NCBI GenBank assembly: GCA_947311845.1 | Contig: CAMZMU010000063.1 | Span: 117,663,414-117,727,413, forward strand | DNA from: Poa pratensis | Taxonomy: Eukaryota; Streptophyta; Magnoliopsida; Poales; Poaceae | Length of the DNA: 64,000 bases | Direction: 5' to 3' | Shown here: positions 46,566-58,064 of the stretch, in pieces | How the letters are laid out: each line of letters starts with the position of its first letter | Numbering within the stretch: position 1 is the stretch's first letter | Translations under genes and position numbers: made by a program | The notes under the pieces: model-generated | Told to the model about the DNA's origin: nothing | Database searches by the model: none | Seen by the model: only the letters and a program-made list of their open reading frames with translations

Positions 46566-46914
46566 GACCTACCTCTCATGCTAACTGAACATTTCACTGT
46601 AGTGAAATCCCTCCAAATTTATGCCAAAAGAATTGTTTGTCATGGGCGTGATCGCGAACCACAAGTGCTAGTTGAGTAGTTCAAACTACCGGACACCTGG
46701 AAAATCTGGGAGAACGTCTACACCGTCGTTAGCCTGTTCCCTTTCGCACCAGCTTGGGGACAACCTGGTACTCCACGAGACGGTGTTGTCATGAATCTAC
46801 AACTACCTCACACCCCAAATGTGAAGAGGAGAACTGACAAACGGGAACTGGTTAGCGAAGATTCTGTTGGGCCTCTAAGCGCAGAGATTTGTATGACAAC
46901 AGCAAATTTTTGAA
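46566..46914 (+). pseudogene. Gypsy pol C-terminal chromodomain fragment
   Basis: The frame reads VCHGRDREPQVLVE, a TAG (46677-46679), then FKLPDTWKIWENVYTVVSLF and PAWGQPGT. This matches the chromodomain-like tail of plant chromovirus Gypsy polyproteins (R...QVLV.W..LP...TWE......FP...WGQ). The rest of pol is missing. Confidence 0.7.
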
Positions 46915-46953
46915 AGTGAATGACCAAATGTTTATCGAACACAGGGAGGTGTA

Positions 46954-48214
46954 TGTTGAAAACTATCCCTCTCAAACAATCCTACAATTAAGATAAAACA
47001 AGTCTCTTGTTTCCCCATCACACCTAATACATTTGGTAGTTATATAGGTGCACTAGTTCAACGAATAGATGATCAAATACGGGAAATATGGATGGTAAAA
47101 CAAGGTTTTTATAAAAACGGCAGCAAGTTGACAAGTAACAAAAGTGACTAAAACGGTGTTTCAATGCTTGGAAACAAGGTCTAGGGATCATAATTTCACT
47201 AGTTACTACTCTCAACATCATTGACATCATTAAACACATGATAAACCCTCCGAAACATGCATGGTAATGGTTTATTCCGAGTTCATTCTTTTCGAGGATC
47301 GAAACCGGATGAGACCTAAGTATGGCTACAAAAGCACACCTTTACTTTCGTATTTCTAATACATGGAGACCTCACGCTGTCATTATGAACATCCAAAATC
47401 ATACTAAACAAACACATCATGATTGATGTCTTTCTAATATTTCCATATGGGACCCACGATGTCAATTTGGTACTAAGGAAATTATACTAAACATGCATCA
47501 AGTTATCTCATGATTCCATTATTCAGTCCAACATATAAAGAACAAATTCATGATCAATATCGTTCTAATCTATTATCGCAGATTCCCCATTGTCAACTTG
47601 GGCTCCGGAAATTATACTAGACATCATCAAGTGAGCAACATCATACGATATGATTATTCCGTTTTAGTCCCGCGCGGGACAAACGGGATTAAATAGTGGG
47701 ACAAAAGGGTTTAGAGTAGCGGAATGGGACGTGAGATAGGTGGCATGCCCATCCCACTTGCAATTTTATCATATCCATTACATAAAGGAATAGAGGAGGA
47801 AGCATCATATGATTCAACTATATTAACAAACCTCATGATCAAAACCAAGATCACGTCATGGGAGAGAGAGATAACCACATAGTTACATGCCCTAAGCCCC
47901 GAGGGTGGACTACTCATGCATCGCCATTAGGAGCAACAAGGTCGATCAAGATGGATCTGGAGGTGGATCCCCATCGTTTCGTGTTTAGCAAAATCCTCCA
48001 GAGGGTTGTCTAATTAGGTCGAGAGATATTTTATAGGCGAAATCCCGTCGGGAGGCGTGTCAGAGGCGGCCTCGTGGGTTGGGCTCGTGGGTGCCCCTGA
48101 CTCGCGAGGGGGACCCGCGAGGGTGTTGTGGGGCTCCCCTCTGGAGCCCATTTCTGGCCCTAGAACTTTTTTCTGAAAGTCAGAATTTCTGTAGTTTTTC
48201 AAATTTTTTTCCGA
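46954..48214 (-). mobile_element. Degenerate Gypsy-type LTR, reverse orientation
   Basis: The part 47890-48220 resembles the Gypsy LTR at 6020-6250 (both have 'agggtggactactc' followed by a GC-rich leader), read in the same reverse sense. The start TGTTGAAAAC and end CCGAACA are possible borders, but no target duplication was found. No genes are inside. Confidence 0.45.
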
Positions 48215-48663
48215 ACACTTTCATCTTTTGACCTTTTCTACAATGCACAGACAAATAAATAGAAACTGGCACTGGATTAATAAGTTAGTCCAATAAATGT
48301 TATGAAACCATAGTAAAATATGTAGCAATGGTATAAAAGTAGTATGAAACAATAAAAAAAAAATTTTGTATGTATCAATACCCCAACAGCCCAACCAACG
48401 TTGGCTTATAAGATACAAAAGTACTAATTTAAGGAGCTTTTTGTTGGGTTCTTATCTCGCTTTGTATTTTAGCATATAAGAAACAAAAGTAATTGAATAG
48501 GTGCTTTTGGATTTGGCTTTTGTCTTTTAAGTGGACATTATTGCATGCTGGTATGAACCAAAAACCAAAATGAAAAGGACCATTTTTAGTTGTTTTTGTT
48601 TCTTATATAAGACAAAAGCTACAAATTAAAACTAAGCCCAAACACCCAACATAACGGTTATAA

Positions 48664-49110
48664 GAGCATCTCCAGCTGCCCTCGCCATATTTGTGTCCGG
48701 TACCTCCCAATTGGGCCTCAACTGGGGGGTGCCGGACACATGTCCGGAACAATGGGGGTGCAGCCCACATACACTCCCCCCCCCCCCACAAACCAAAAAA
48801 AAGAGCCGAATACAAATAATTTAAAAAGATTCAAATTTCATTACATATTACAAAGGATTAGAATGTTTATTGAGTCGTGGCTCCGCGCACACTTAAACAA
48901 AATTTAACAAACTTACATTTCAAAACCTAAACAAGATTTAACAAACTAAACTAATCTATGTCGAGCGAAGGAGGCCTATTCCGGCGTCGCCGTCCTCACT
49001 ACGGTGAGAGAAGGAGGCCTATGTCGGCGCCTTGCCAACCAATACACACGGTGAGGAAGATGGCTATCCCAGCGCTGGCAGCATCAAGAGACTTGCATGC
49101 CCAATGGGTC
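48664..49110. mobile_element. PIF/Harbinger-like element, left end
   Basis: Starts GAGCATCTCCAGC after TAA, the usual TIR and target context of grass Harbinger MITEs. The right end is not visible before the Copia LTR begins near 49110. Confidence 0.5.
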
Positions 49111-50087
49111 ACGAAAATAAAATAAAAATATATTTATTAATTAATTACTTTAATTAATAATAAATACATATTACTTTATTTATTCTAGCTCTGAAACATA
49201 TTTGTTGCCCTCCGAACTTCATCGGATATGTCCCGGAATGATTCCGGTGCTCTTCTCTCTATTTTCTCTTCTATTCCAATCTAATTTAAACGTGGCCTAC
49301 CCTTAAGTGTGTCACCCTATGGTTCGGGATCACTCAAGACATGATCGAGACCCGTCTCGATCAAGGACTAACAGCGGGATCTGAAAACCCATGATAGCCC
49401 CTGTGCGTCCACCAATATCTTTGTCGTCTGAACCTTAAACGTCAAGTCTCATACCTTTTGCCTGGCGATACTTAGTTTGTCCGAGACTCGATCTCCAGTA
49501 TCACGATACCTAGCTCGATCTCGTTACCGACAATACTATCTTTACTCGTCTGTGATATTACATCCTTGTGAGCTAGTCACATGCTTGCAAGCTCATTGAT
49601 GCAATCTCACCGAGTGGGCCCAGAGTATCTATCCTGCTATGTGGATTGGCAAATCCCGCTCTTGATCATACGCCTCAACATATTCCTTCGGATACCTAAG
49701 AGGGACACCTTTATTGTCACCCTGTTTAAGGTGTGACGTTTGATGCAATCAAAGTAGCCTCCAGAGATAGTGATTAAACATGATCTCACGGTCGAAGGTT
49801 TGAGTACTACGCTCTCTATATATTGGGTGTGCGTCCATCACATCATTCACCTAATGATATGACTCCATTATCAATTGACATCCATGTCCATGATCAGGAA
49901 ACTTGATCATCTGTTGATCTCAGTGGACTAGTAAAGAGGCTACTAGGGACCTGGTTGTTTACATACCACACGTGTATTAATATTTCCGCTCAATACAGTT
50001 ATAGCATGGTATAAAACATATTATGAACAATCGAGATATGACAAATAAAATATCTTTATTAATTTCCTCTAGGGCATATCTCCTTCA
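49110..50087 (-). mobile_element. Angela/BARE-like Copia LTR fragment
   Basis: The minus strand starts TGAAGGAGATATGCCCTAG at 50087, the common start of this Triticeae Copia group, and runs through the 'gagtgggcccac'-type block (near 49615) and the 'cggtaacgagatcg' block (near 49520). The far end, including promoter and leader, is missing. Confidence 0.75.
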
Positions 50088-50089
50088 TA

Positions 50090-50307
50090 AGGCCGCATGG
50101 CGCGACACACCATGATACCATAGTCACAACAGTCGGCTCAGATACCTCAGCCCTAGCCCTAGAGCGAGCAAGTTGGGCGCTATGGTGAGAGGGTTGTGGT
50201 GTCTTCCTAGGCTGGCGAGGGTACCTGGCCTTGGGGCCATCCACAGGAGTGTCATCTACGACCGAAGTTGGGTCCGAGCCGCGATGGAGTCGTCGGGCCT
50301 GAGGATG
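50090..50307 (-). pseudogene. LINE ORF1 fragment
   Basis: The minus strand reads DDTPVDGPKARYPRQPRK, TPQPSHHSAQLARSRARAEV, SEPTVVTMVSWCV. It is homologous to 54840-55060 (TPQPSRHSARLARSRPGTEV). Both look like the C-terminal part of a LINE ORF1. It is truncated by the Copia LTR on one side and a MITE on the other. Confidence 0.6.
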
Positions 50308-50585
50308 GGAGAGAATACTTAGTGCTACCACACCTTTATGTGCTCCCCGTGCTACCGTTAAATGACAATTCTAAGTGTTTCAAAAAAATCTACGAAAAAG
50401 CATGAGTGTTCATAAGGTATGCGTCTACAACCTCCAAAATTTCTAGATCAAAAGGAACATTGAGGAAAAACAAAGTTTTGAAAGTTGTAGGCCTTGTGAA
50501 CATAAAGTTTTAAAACATTTAAAATTATTTTATTGAGCGGTAGCAAATGGAGCACATAAAAGGATAGTAGCACTAGATATTCTCT
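50308..50585. mobile_element. MITE with long TIRs, 278 bp
   Basis: Inverted repeats of about 50 bases: GGAGAGAATACTTAGTGCTAC at the left and GGAGAGAATATCTAGTGCTAC on the opposite strand at the right, continuing into 'tttatgtgctcc' and 'tgctaccg'. The flanks agree at only about 6 of 9 bases, so Mutator membership is a guess. A related element is at 55063-55816. Confidence 0.75.
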
Positions 50586-50618
50586 CCTGAGAGGGAACCC
50601 TGCAGTGTTACTCTTACT

Positions 50619-51082
50619 ACGAGCATCTCCAACCGGTCCCCCCAAAGCCCTTTATTGTCCGGCAGCACAGCCCGAACATGTCATGCACGAGAGAGAGTGA
50701 AAATACCTCACCCAACCGGTCTCATCGAACTCTCCCTAACGTCCGGACTGTCCGGCTCTCCCCAAACTCAACCCATATGTGGGGTGGTTTGGGGGCGCCC
50801 AGACATGCCCGCGTTCCAATGGCCAAGGAAAGTGGATTCGATTCGGGGCAGGCTGCCACATAGGACACGGACCACATTGGACCACTTTATCTTTTTCTTT
50901 TCTCTTTCTTTTCTCTTTCTCTCCATCCCCACCAATCACATGCAAGTGACTGGATAATTTGGGAGGATTTTAGGGTATATGGTTGAAGAAACATACTTCA
51001 AGGCGGATACGTCCGGGCACCATCCAGACACACCCGGACACATTTTAGGGGCCAAATTTGGCCATCTTAATTGTACATGCTC
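50619..51082. mobile_element. PIF/Harbinger-like MITE, 464 bp
   Basis: GAGCATCTCCAACCGG at the left and, on the opposite strand, GAGCATGTACAA at the right. The right end is followed by TAA; the left flank is less clear. A pyrimidine tract (ctttt/ctcttt) lies at 50885-50925. Confidence 0.6.
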
Positions 51083-51188
51083 TAATAGGAGCAAATACTG
51101 CTAGTCTGCTCCACCGGATATCTGGCGGAATCGCGTCTTAATAGGCTAGGATGTCATACCGGTGGCAAACGTTATACTACTATTAGTA

Positions 51189-51319
51189 CTCTCTCCAATC
51201 CAAAACTGTTGGCATAGATTTATTAAATATGAATGTATTTACCCGTTAAAATATGTCTAGATACGTATGTACATCTGAATTTAGACAAATCTGTGTCAAA
51301 CATTTCCGACTGGAGAGAG
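51189..51319. mobile_element. Stowaway-like MITE, 131 bp
   Basis: CTCTCTCCAATCC at the left, GGAGAGAG at the right, TA on both sides, and inverted internal sequence around 'gtctagatac'. Confidence 0.8.
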
Positions 51320-51495
51320 TACAATTCTACAACTCCCGTCCTTTCTCTACGGAGACGGACACTTACCCGAGACACGGTTTTGTTATGCTGATATAAACTC
51401 ACAGGTGGTCGTTTTGTGATTCGTACCTAGAGTCCAGACCCACGGAGACGCACAAGGACGTAGACTTCTTTCCAACTTCCAAGTATGGACCGACA

Positions 51496-51531
51496 TCTGC
51501 AGAGGCTAGGATTTTCCCCTTTTCGAAAAAA
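51496..51531 (+). mobile_element. 36-bp LINE-tail micro-insertion at a start codon
   Basis: The insert 'tctgcagaggctagg' to 'ttttcgaaaaaaa' is flanked by exact 15-bp repeats AAGTATGGACCGACA (51481-51495 and 51532-51546), which contain the ATG. Copy B (58061-58077) shows the empty site. Insert plus duplication is 51 bp, so the frame is kept. Confidence 0.88.
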
Positions 51532-52202
51532 AAGTATGGACCGACACAGCGATCGGCACCACGTCGTGGACATCCAACTCGGATGCACCAATGGCGCCGG
51601 GGAATCCAATCGCGCCAAGATGGCTGACGACGGCATGAGAGGCGGCAGCGATCTGATCATCCCAGCGTTGCCGCCGCCCATCTCGAAGGAGGGCAACACG
51701 GGCGAGCACTGGTATCATGGGGACACGCCGACCTACCTCCACGACGAGCAGCAGGAGCAGGAGGAGAGGGACGCCTGCAAGAAAACACGCCCGCGATATA
51801 ACCTATGGGTGTGTGCGTCATCCAAGTAATTTCTTTGGTGTTTCTTCTCGCGGTAATATATTTTCATGTTTGGTAGTATTATACTCTGAGGGACGCCTTT
51901 CTAATACTAGTACAGTACTATTTTTGCAAGTTGTTTGTATGGGCAAGGCGACAAGTTGCATAACTCAAAAGTAAATTTAAGATTGCAATTGGACACCTCT
52001 TCTTTATTGCGTTAATTACATTTTGTATCTCATCACGCTGCGTGCAAGCCGGCCCTCACATTTGCTCCTCGCCTCATCAGTTTGGTTTCGCAGTTTTTCT
52101 TCGTTGTTTTGTAGGGAGGCGGCATTGTTCTGGGAACAGTTCTCGGCTCGTCTTTGGCTGGTGCCATGAAGGGCGGCAAGGCAAATGAAAGTATTAGGTA
52201 AC

Positions 52203-53055
52203 CTAATTAGGGTACCCATTACCCGCATACCCAGTGGGTATTTACCCATTAGGGTAAGGGTTTGGTAAAAAATGTTTACCCATGGGTAAGCAAATGGTTA
52301 AAATTGTGTACCCAGTGGGTATTGTGGGTGCGGGTATGATAAAGTAGTACCCATACCCGTATACCCACATACCCATCTATTTTTTTACATGTAGATCCGT
52401 GGTACATAGGGTTATTTAGGAAAAAATCTCGAAATACTAACCGGCTACTAATTCTCGCCTGTTTCCCATGCGTGCGGCCAGTTAAATTTCACCTGATACA
52501 CAATTTCCAAGCAGTCCTCGCCCACGTCATTTCCTCCCCAGTCTCTACTACTTTTAGATCGATATGGCAATCTCCCTCCCGACTCCTCGTCACTGTCCTG
52601 CCCTTCCCCCAACCAGGCGGCCACCGGCCTCCGCCAGTCCGCCATCCCACCCTCTTCGTACACACCCCTCTGGACGCGGTAGCTGGCTCGCCACAACCGT
52701 GGCCGCTCACCATGGACACTGGCAGAGGCGAGCTCCGCGTGGATTTATGGGTTGTTTTCTTGTTCATTTTCATATAGATTGTGTTATTTTATTGTTTCTT
52801 TTCATACATATATGTGGCGTTTGCCGAATCAGTGGACTAATGAACATACATGTTGATAGTTTTCTTATATATTGTGGATGAATGACTTGTTTGGTGGGTT
52901 TACCCGCGGGTTTTAAATATCCACGCGGGTGCGGGTATGGTACAAAATTTATACCCAGACGCAGGTGTGGGTGTGGGTGTGGGTGTGGTTAAGATATGAG
53001 GACGCTGGTGCGGGTTTGGTTAAGCTCTACCCACACCCAATAGATGCGGGTGCCA
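52203..53055. mobile_element. 853-bp insertion, possibly hAT-like, in exon 2 of copy A
   Basis: It lies between TAGGTAAC (52195-52202) and TAGGTTAC (53056-53063), an 8-bp duplication with one mismatch. Its ends are filled with 'gggtaccc', 'tacccat' and 'gcgggt' motifs in both orientations. Copy B lacks it. The TIRs are weak, so the class rests mainly on duplication length. An ORF inside (52564-52881) has no family signal. Confidence 0.65.
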
Positions 53056-53865
53056 TAGGTTACGCGTTGGGCATGTGCTTTCCAGTGTCACATATTAGTT
53101 TGCTATGGTGCCCTTTCGCGTGTTCAACGGAGCATGCTTGTTGAGCTCTCCAGAAGGTGTAATGTGTTTGTTGCACGGAAGGAACTAAAATTCCTAGAAA
53201 TCTGAGTGTGGTCTGTGACCGCAATGTCAGTTTGTAATACAAAATTACGGTTGATATTACATGATGGCAGTTCATAGTTCAAAATTGCGTTCGAAAGAAA
53301 TTGTAATCTTGTATCGTACGTGAAGCAAATATGTGCTTACATGATTTTATATATGCGTGGTTATCGGTGATATGTGATATGAAATTCCAAGGGTATCGCG
53401 TGGTGACACAAAATATTGAGAAGTAGACACAAAACATAGAGATGTGCATGCATTTGGTCTTGATTTGTAAGCGTATTTCAGTACTATGCATCATTCTGTC
53501 GTCTGGAGCGTCATTGATGCAAACTCCAGGCTATGGCATTATGTCTAGAAATTAGCTACCCTGAAGAAAAGATTGTTCTTACGGCGTCATTGTAGCTTTT
53601 AGCCCAACAATCTAGATATTGCTTACCCTAGTAGTGCTTTCGGTATTCACGGGCATGTTGACATGTCCTGAAATGTGAATGTCACTTGGACACCTTGTTT
53701 CGTAGGTTTTCGCTCGATACGTGGCCGATATGAAATGACTAGTTCTCAAAAGATCATGTTGTTGTTGATCACTCAAAACAAGTGATGGTGCATAACTGCA
53801 TGTTCAGGAAGACAACCACACACTTCGCAGATAAAAAGACCTGATATAGCATATTCTGGATTGGG

Positions 53866-55062
53866 TCAACCCTTGTTGTTAGTCCAGGTGTATCTTGCGC
53901 CCACTCGTTTGATCTCTCTAAGGTCGAGATCTACAATGCCCTCATTACACAACCGCATCATATGGAGGTCCACGTTTGCTGAACTATTGTCACGCGGGGA
54001 CCAAACAAGTTTGAAATCCCTAGCTAGTACAAGCGGGGTGGAACAAGGTTCCACCTTAACCTTCAGCTTGGCAAGGAACGCTGGTGACCTCCTATGGTCC
54101 CCGTTCCATAGACAATAATAACCTCCCGCTGGCTCGTTTAAAAAAATAACCTCCCACTGGAAGTTAGTTCGTTTATAGGTGAGGGACATACTCACAAAGA
54201 ACTCCCTGCCGGACATGTCCTCTACCTCGAAGGTGTCTTCCTTCAAGCCAAGGAGGATAACCCGAGTGCCCATTGGCAGAGAACCACTGTGAGGCAAACT
54301 TATGCCTACTAAGCCCATGTTGCTCACGGATAAGAAGTATTGTATAATTGGCTCGTGGATGCCTACAGTGTCCACATCTGCTTGTCTCATATATGCCTTG
54401 AGATGATGTCTTCGATCGTCCTGCCCATACCCCTCATGTTCCAACCAAGTAATTTAACTGTGATACTCATTGGACAACGGTGTCAGAGGGTGGTCACCTT
54501 TTTGGGAACCGAGTGGGCCCTGCCAATGATAGAGGGCCGAGATGGTGCCCTTGGAGGCCTCCCTCACATCCCCCTTGCGGGTCAAAGGGTGAGCGATCTC
54601 GACATTAGACATGCAAGATCCGCCAGTACTGGACTCCAGTGTCGCCTGCACTGCGTGAGCTCGAGAGGCAACAAAGGCTTCCTAATATATCTCCTTCACT
54701 CTAAGCGTGACAATCTTCTCGAAACACCACTCCACAGTCCATATAGTAACTTGATTAAAATCTTCCAGCGGAACCATATCGAGAATCGGAAACCTAGACC
54801 CAGCAGAGGGGGCGGGTTGTGAGATTGACGTGGACGTACATAAGGTAAGGTTGCGCGCCATGACACGCCGTGATACCATACCCTGAACAGTCGGCTCAGA
54901 TACCTCAGTCCCAGGCCTAGAGCGGGCAAGCCGAGCGCTATGGCGAGAGGGTTGTGGTGTCTGCCCTGGCTGCCTGGCTGGCGAGCCAGCCACGGGAGTG
55001 TCGGGGACAACCGAGGCTGGCTCTGAGGTGGCAGGGGCTTGAGTCGTCGGGACCTGGGGAGG
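53866..55062 (-). pseudogene. LINE ORF1 end and ORF2 endonuclease start
   Basis: The minus strand reads first an ORF1 C-terminal part (PSRHSARLARSRPGTEV, near 54920). From 54444 it has GYGQDDRRHHLKAYMRQADV, VGIHEPIIQ, REFFVSMSLTYKRT, and LVLARDFKLVWSPRD where the endonuclease motif normally has GDFN. It ends RVGARYTWTNNKG at 53866. This is the apurinic-type endonuclease of an L1 LINE. The reverse transcriptase is missing, so it is 3'-truncated, which points to later deletion rather than ordinary LINE insertion. Base changes in catalytic motifs show decay. Confidence 0.8.
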
Positions 55063-55816
55063 GGAGAGAATACTTAGTGCTACCACTCCTTTATGTACTC
55101 GCGACTCCCCATGCCACCGTTAAAAACAATTTTAAATAATTTAAAAAATCTATAAAAAAGCATGAGTGTTCACAAGGTACGTGTCTACAACCTCCAAAAT
55201 TTCAGATCAAAATTCAGAAGGAATATTAAGAAGAAAAAAAGACAAATTTAACATGAATAGTGTCACAATGACACTATTCATGCGGAAATTCACATTGGCT
55301 CCCAAGTTCACATGCTCGTGGCAGATTTAAAAATTTGGAAAAATAGAAAAACATTTCTCAAAATTCTGAAAAAGTGGAGACAAACATATACAAGTTCTCA
55401 ACATATGTGCAACGTTTCGGAATCAAATGACATTTTCTGTGCTCTGTGCAAACAAAAACTAGTTTCTAAAATGAGATCTAAAAATAAATTTTGAAAGCAC
55501 AATTTGTTTTCCTCATAGAGCACAAACAATATCATTTCGTTCCGAAACTTTGCACGTATGTTGAGAACTTTTATATGTTTGTTGCCAAAAAAATTCAGAA
55601 TTTTTGAAAAATGTTTTACTATTTTCTTAATTTTGTTTAATATAGCAGGAGAATGTGAGCTCGGGAGCCAAAACGCCTCTGCCAGATTTGTCGTTTTTTT
55701 CCCAATGATCTTTTTAAATTTGGACCAGAAAATTTTGAAAGTTGTAGGCCTTGCGAACAGTTTGAAATTATTTTATTTACAGTAGCACAGCGAGGTAATA
55801 GCACTAGATATTCTCT
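55063..55816. mobile_element. Long-TIR MITE-like element, 754 bp
   Basis: The left end GGAGAGAATACTTAGTGCTAC matches the element at 50308. The right end 'gtaatagcactagatattctct' is the inverted form. The interior is AT-rich with its own inverted halves (55310-55500 against 55500-55780, both with 'aaacatttctcaaa'-type sequence). It abuts LINE ORF1 at the same place as the shorter relative. Confidence 0.65.
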
Positions 55817-55852
55817 ACTGGGAGGGGAGGGGACCCAGCGGTGTTGCTCTTA

Positions 55853-56820
55853 GAGCATCTCTAGAAGAGCTTGTAAACTTCACGCGTTTTTAGTTCGCGT
55901 TCTGCGGTGTTTTCAGTTTCAAATTGCTCAGCACAGAAGAGAAACTGAAACGTGAACTGGATTTTTTTATTCATTTCGCGTAAACGCACCGACGAACACC
56001 TCGTGATCTACAACTGGCACCCAAAATATCACAGGTGATCACCGGAGCACTACCTAATAACCTAGCTAGCTCGTCGCCATCCTAACCCCAACCCTAGCTA
56101 GCACCTCGGTTGCGGCGGCGATGCAGCAGTGGCTCTGCGCCACTCTCTCCTCGTTGGAGATGAGGTCGACATACATAGCGGCCTCGAGCTCGGCGACGCG
56201 GCGCCACTCCTCCGCCTTCTCCTTCTGTGCGCGCTCGGCGACGATGCCTTGTTGAAGGAGGATGGCGTCGATGTGCTCGTCGCGGCGGCGCTTAGCATGG
56301 AGCTTCTCGTCCTCCCATGTCATCTGTTTGCAGAGGGTCGCCACGACGGCGTTGAGCGAGATGTCGGGGACGAAGCCCTCCGGCGCGAAGGAGGACTCCA
56401 AGGCGGCAGGGTCATAGCCGTCGAGCTGCACCTATGGCGCCTGCCTCTTCGGCCTGCGCACCAGCGTGCTGGAGGAGGTTCCCGTGCCGCTGAGCTCCCC
56501 TCGCGGTGCCTGACTGCAGCGTGGCGCTGGTCGAAATCATCGACCGCGCTGAAGAGGAGCGGCGGCGGCACGGGCTCGCCGTGCTTGATGTAGTGGAGAA
56601 CCGCCCGCTTCCTCCCCGCGTCGGAGGCGACATGCCGCTTCCTCGCTGCGTCAGAGAGGTCCGACCAGTCATTGTCGGCTCCCGTGTTTCGGCATCTCCT
56701 TATTCGGCCACATCGTGGCGCGGCGGTGGTGGATTTCTCGTCGGAGGCGGCGGAGCGGTTGGTGGATTTCTCGTCGGCGGTGGCGGCGAAACACGGGCAG
56801 TGGACTGAATGCACAGCCCC
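55853..56820 (-). mobile_element. Harbinger-like left end with a minus-strand coding remnant
   Basis: Starts GAGCATCTCTAG after TTA. On the minus strand, 56814-56066 encodes an ORF in two frames: DNDWSDLSDAARKRHVASD, LHYIKHGEPVPPPLLFS, then, after a frameshift near 56440, VQLDGYDPAALESSFAPEGF, TLCKQMTWEDEKLHAKRR and a coiled-coil-like Ala/Glu/Arg helix. I do not recognise it. It may be a captured gene or an accessory ORF of the element. The right end of the element was not found. Confidence 0.4.
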
Positions 56821-56854
56821 GTGCGCTATAAATTAGGGATTTCTCAAGTCACAG

Positions 56855-57743
56855 TTGAGTAGCGAGTTTGAGATGAAGAATCTTGGTGCTGCTAAGAAAA
56901 TCTTAGGTATGGAAATTACACGTGACAAAAAATCTCGATTCTTATTTCTTAGTCAGCAAAATTACATTAAGAAAGGTCTTCATCGTTTTAACATGCATGA
57001 TGCAAAATCTGTTAGTACTCCTATTGCTCCTCATTTTAAGTTATCATCTACACAATGTCCTATTACTGATGATGATTTGGAGTACATGTCTCGAGTTCCA
57101 TATTCTAGTGTTGTTGGTTCCTTGATGTATGATATGGTCTGTTCGTCCTGATTTATCATATGATATGAGTTTGGTGAGTAGATACATGACTAATCCTGAT
57201 AAAGAACATTGGAAAGTTGTTCAGTGGATTTTCAGGTACCTCTGTGGCACGTCTAATGCTTGCTTGAAGTTTGGCAAGCCTGGTGAGGGACTCGTAGGCT
57301 ATGTGGATTTAGATTTTGCTGCCGATTTGGATAACAGGAGATCCCTCACAGGTTATGTGTTTACCATTTGTGGTTGTGCTGTTAGTTGGAAGGCAACACT
57401 TCAGTGGGTTGTTGTCCAATCCACCACGGAGGCTGAATACATGGCTATTGCTGAAACAGTTAAAAAAACTGTTTGGTTGAAAGGTTTGTTCGCTGAGCTT
57501 TGTGTAAATGATGCTTACATTAACTTGTTTTGTGACAGTCAAAGTGTCATTTACCTTACTAAGGATGAGTTGTTTCATGAGAAAACAAAGCACATTGATG
57601 TCAAGTACCAGTATGTGTGTGATGTTGGTAAGTTGAAGGTATGTAAGATAAGCACTCATGATAATCCTGCCGATATGATGACAAATCTGGTTCATGTTGC
57701 TAAGTTTGAGTTTTGCTCAGTCTTAGTTGGTATCACTGTCTAG
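56855..57743 (+). pseudogene. Copia RT/RNase H fragment
   Basis: The frame reads SEFEMKNLGAAKKILGMEI, FLSQQNYIKKGLHRFNM, YSSVVGSLMYDM. A 1-nt shift near 57140 leads to RPDLSYDMSLVSRYMTNPD, then RNase H: VGYVDLDFAADLDNRRSLTG, VVVQSTTEAEYMAIAE, LFCDSQSVIYLTKDELFHEK and HIDVKYQYV. It is the C-terminal third of a Copia polyprotein with neither LTR visible. The RNase H still keeps its acidic residues (D, E, D), but the piece is only a fragment. Confidence 0.88.
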
Positions 57744-58064
57744 TTCAAGAGGCTATTTGGCGCCGAAAATGTTTTTCTCTGTTTCAGGGTAAAGGTTCTC
57801 GTCCGGGTGAGAAGTTGATGGAAGAGAAGGATCCCGCAAACTGAATACTGTAGGCTGACGAAGCAGTACTTGTGTTATTATTGTGTAATATTTGTATCGT
57901 TGGAACAATTGTTGGTTCTCTTTTCTTCAGATTTTCACTGAATTGGAGTTTGCACTGGATACGATAAACTCGGAAAAAATCGATATCGTGTGATTCGATC
58001 GTGTCCAGAGTACCCACGCCGGAGCCGCAGAAGCACGTATACTGATTCTTTCTAACTTCCAACT

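Larger units (their letters stand above)
51485..53144 (+). pseudogene. Unrecognised two-exon small membrane protein gene, copy A (broken)
   Basis: Exon 1 (ATG 51536 to 51808, 91 codons) reads MDRHSDRHHVVDIQLGCTNG, ...GGSDLIIPALPPPI, GEHWYHGDTPTYLHDEQ, RPRYNLW and a donor (TGG|GTGTGT). A LINE micro-insertion duplicates the start codon, so an in-frame upstream ATG at 51485 adds 17 residues. Exon 2 starts at 52094 by comparison with copy B. It carries a TAG at 52112 where B has TAC, then GTVLGSSLAGAMKGGKA, and is split by an 853-bp insertion at 52203. The remainder (LGMCF..., WCPFACSTEHAC and stop) follows at 53065-53144. I know no family. The Gly/Ala-rich hydrophobic part suggests a membrane hairpin. 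Copy B has the parts that A lacks. Confidence 0.7.
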
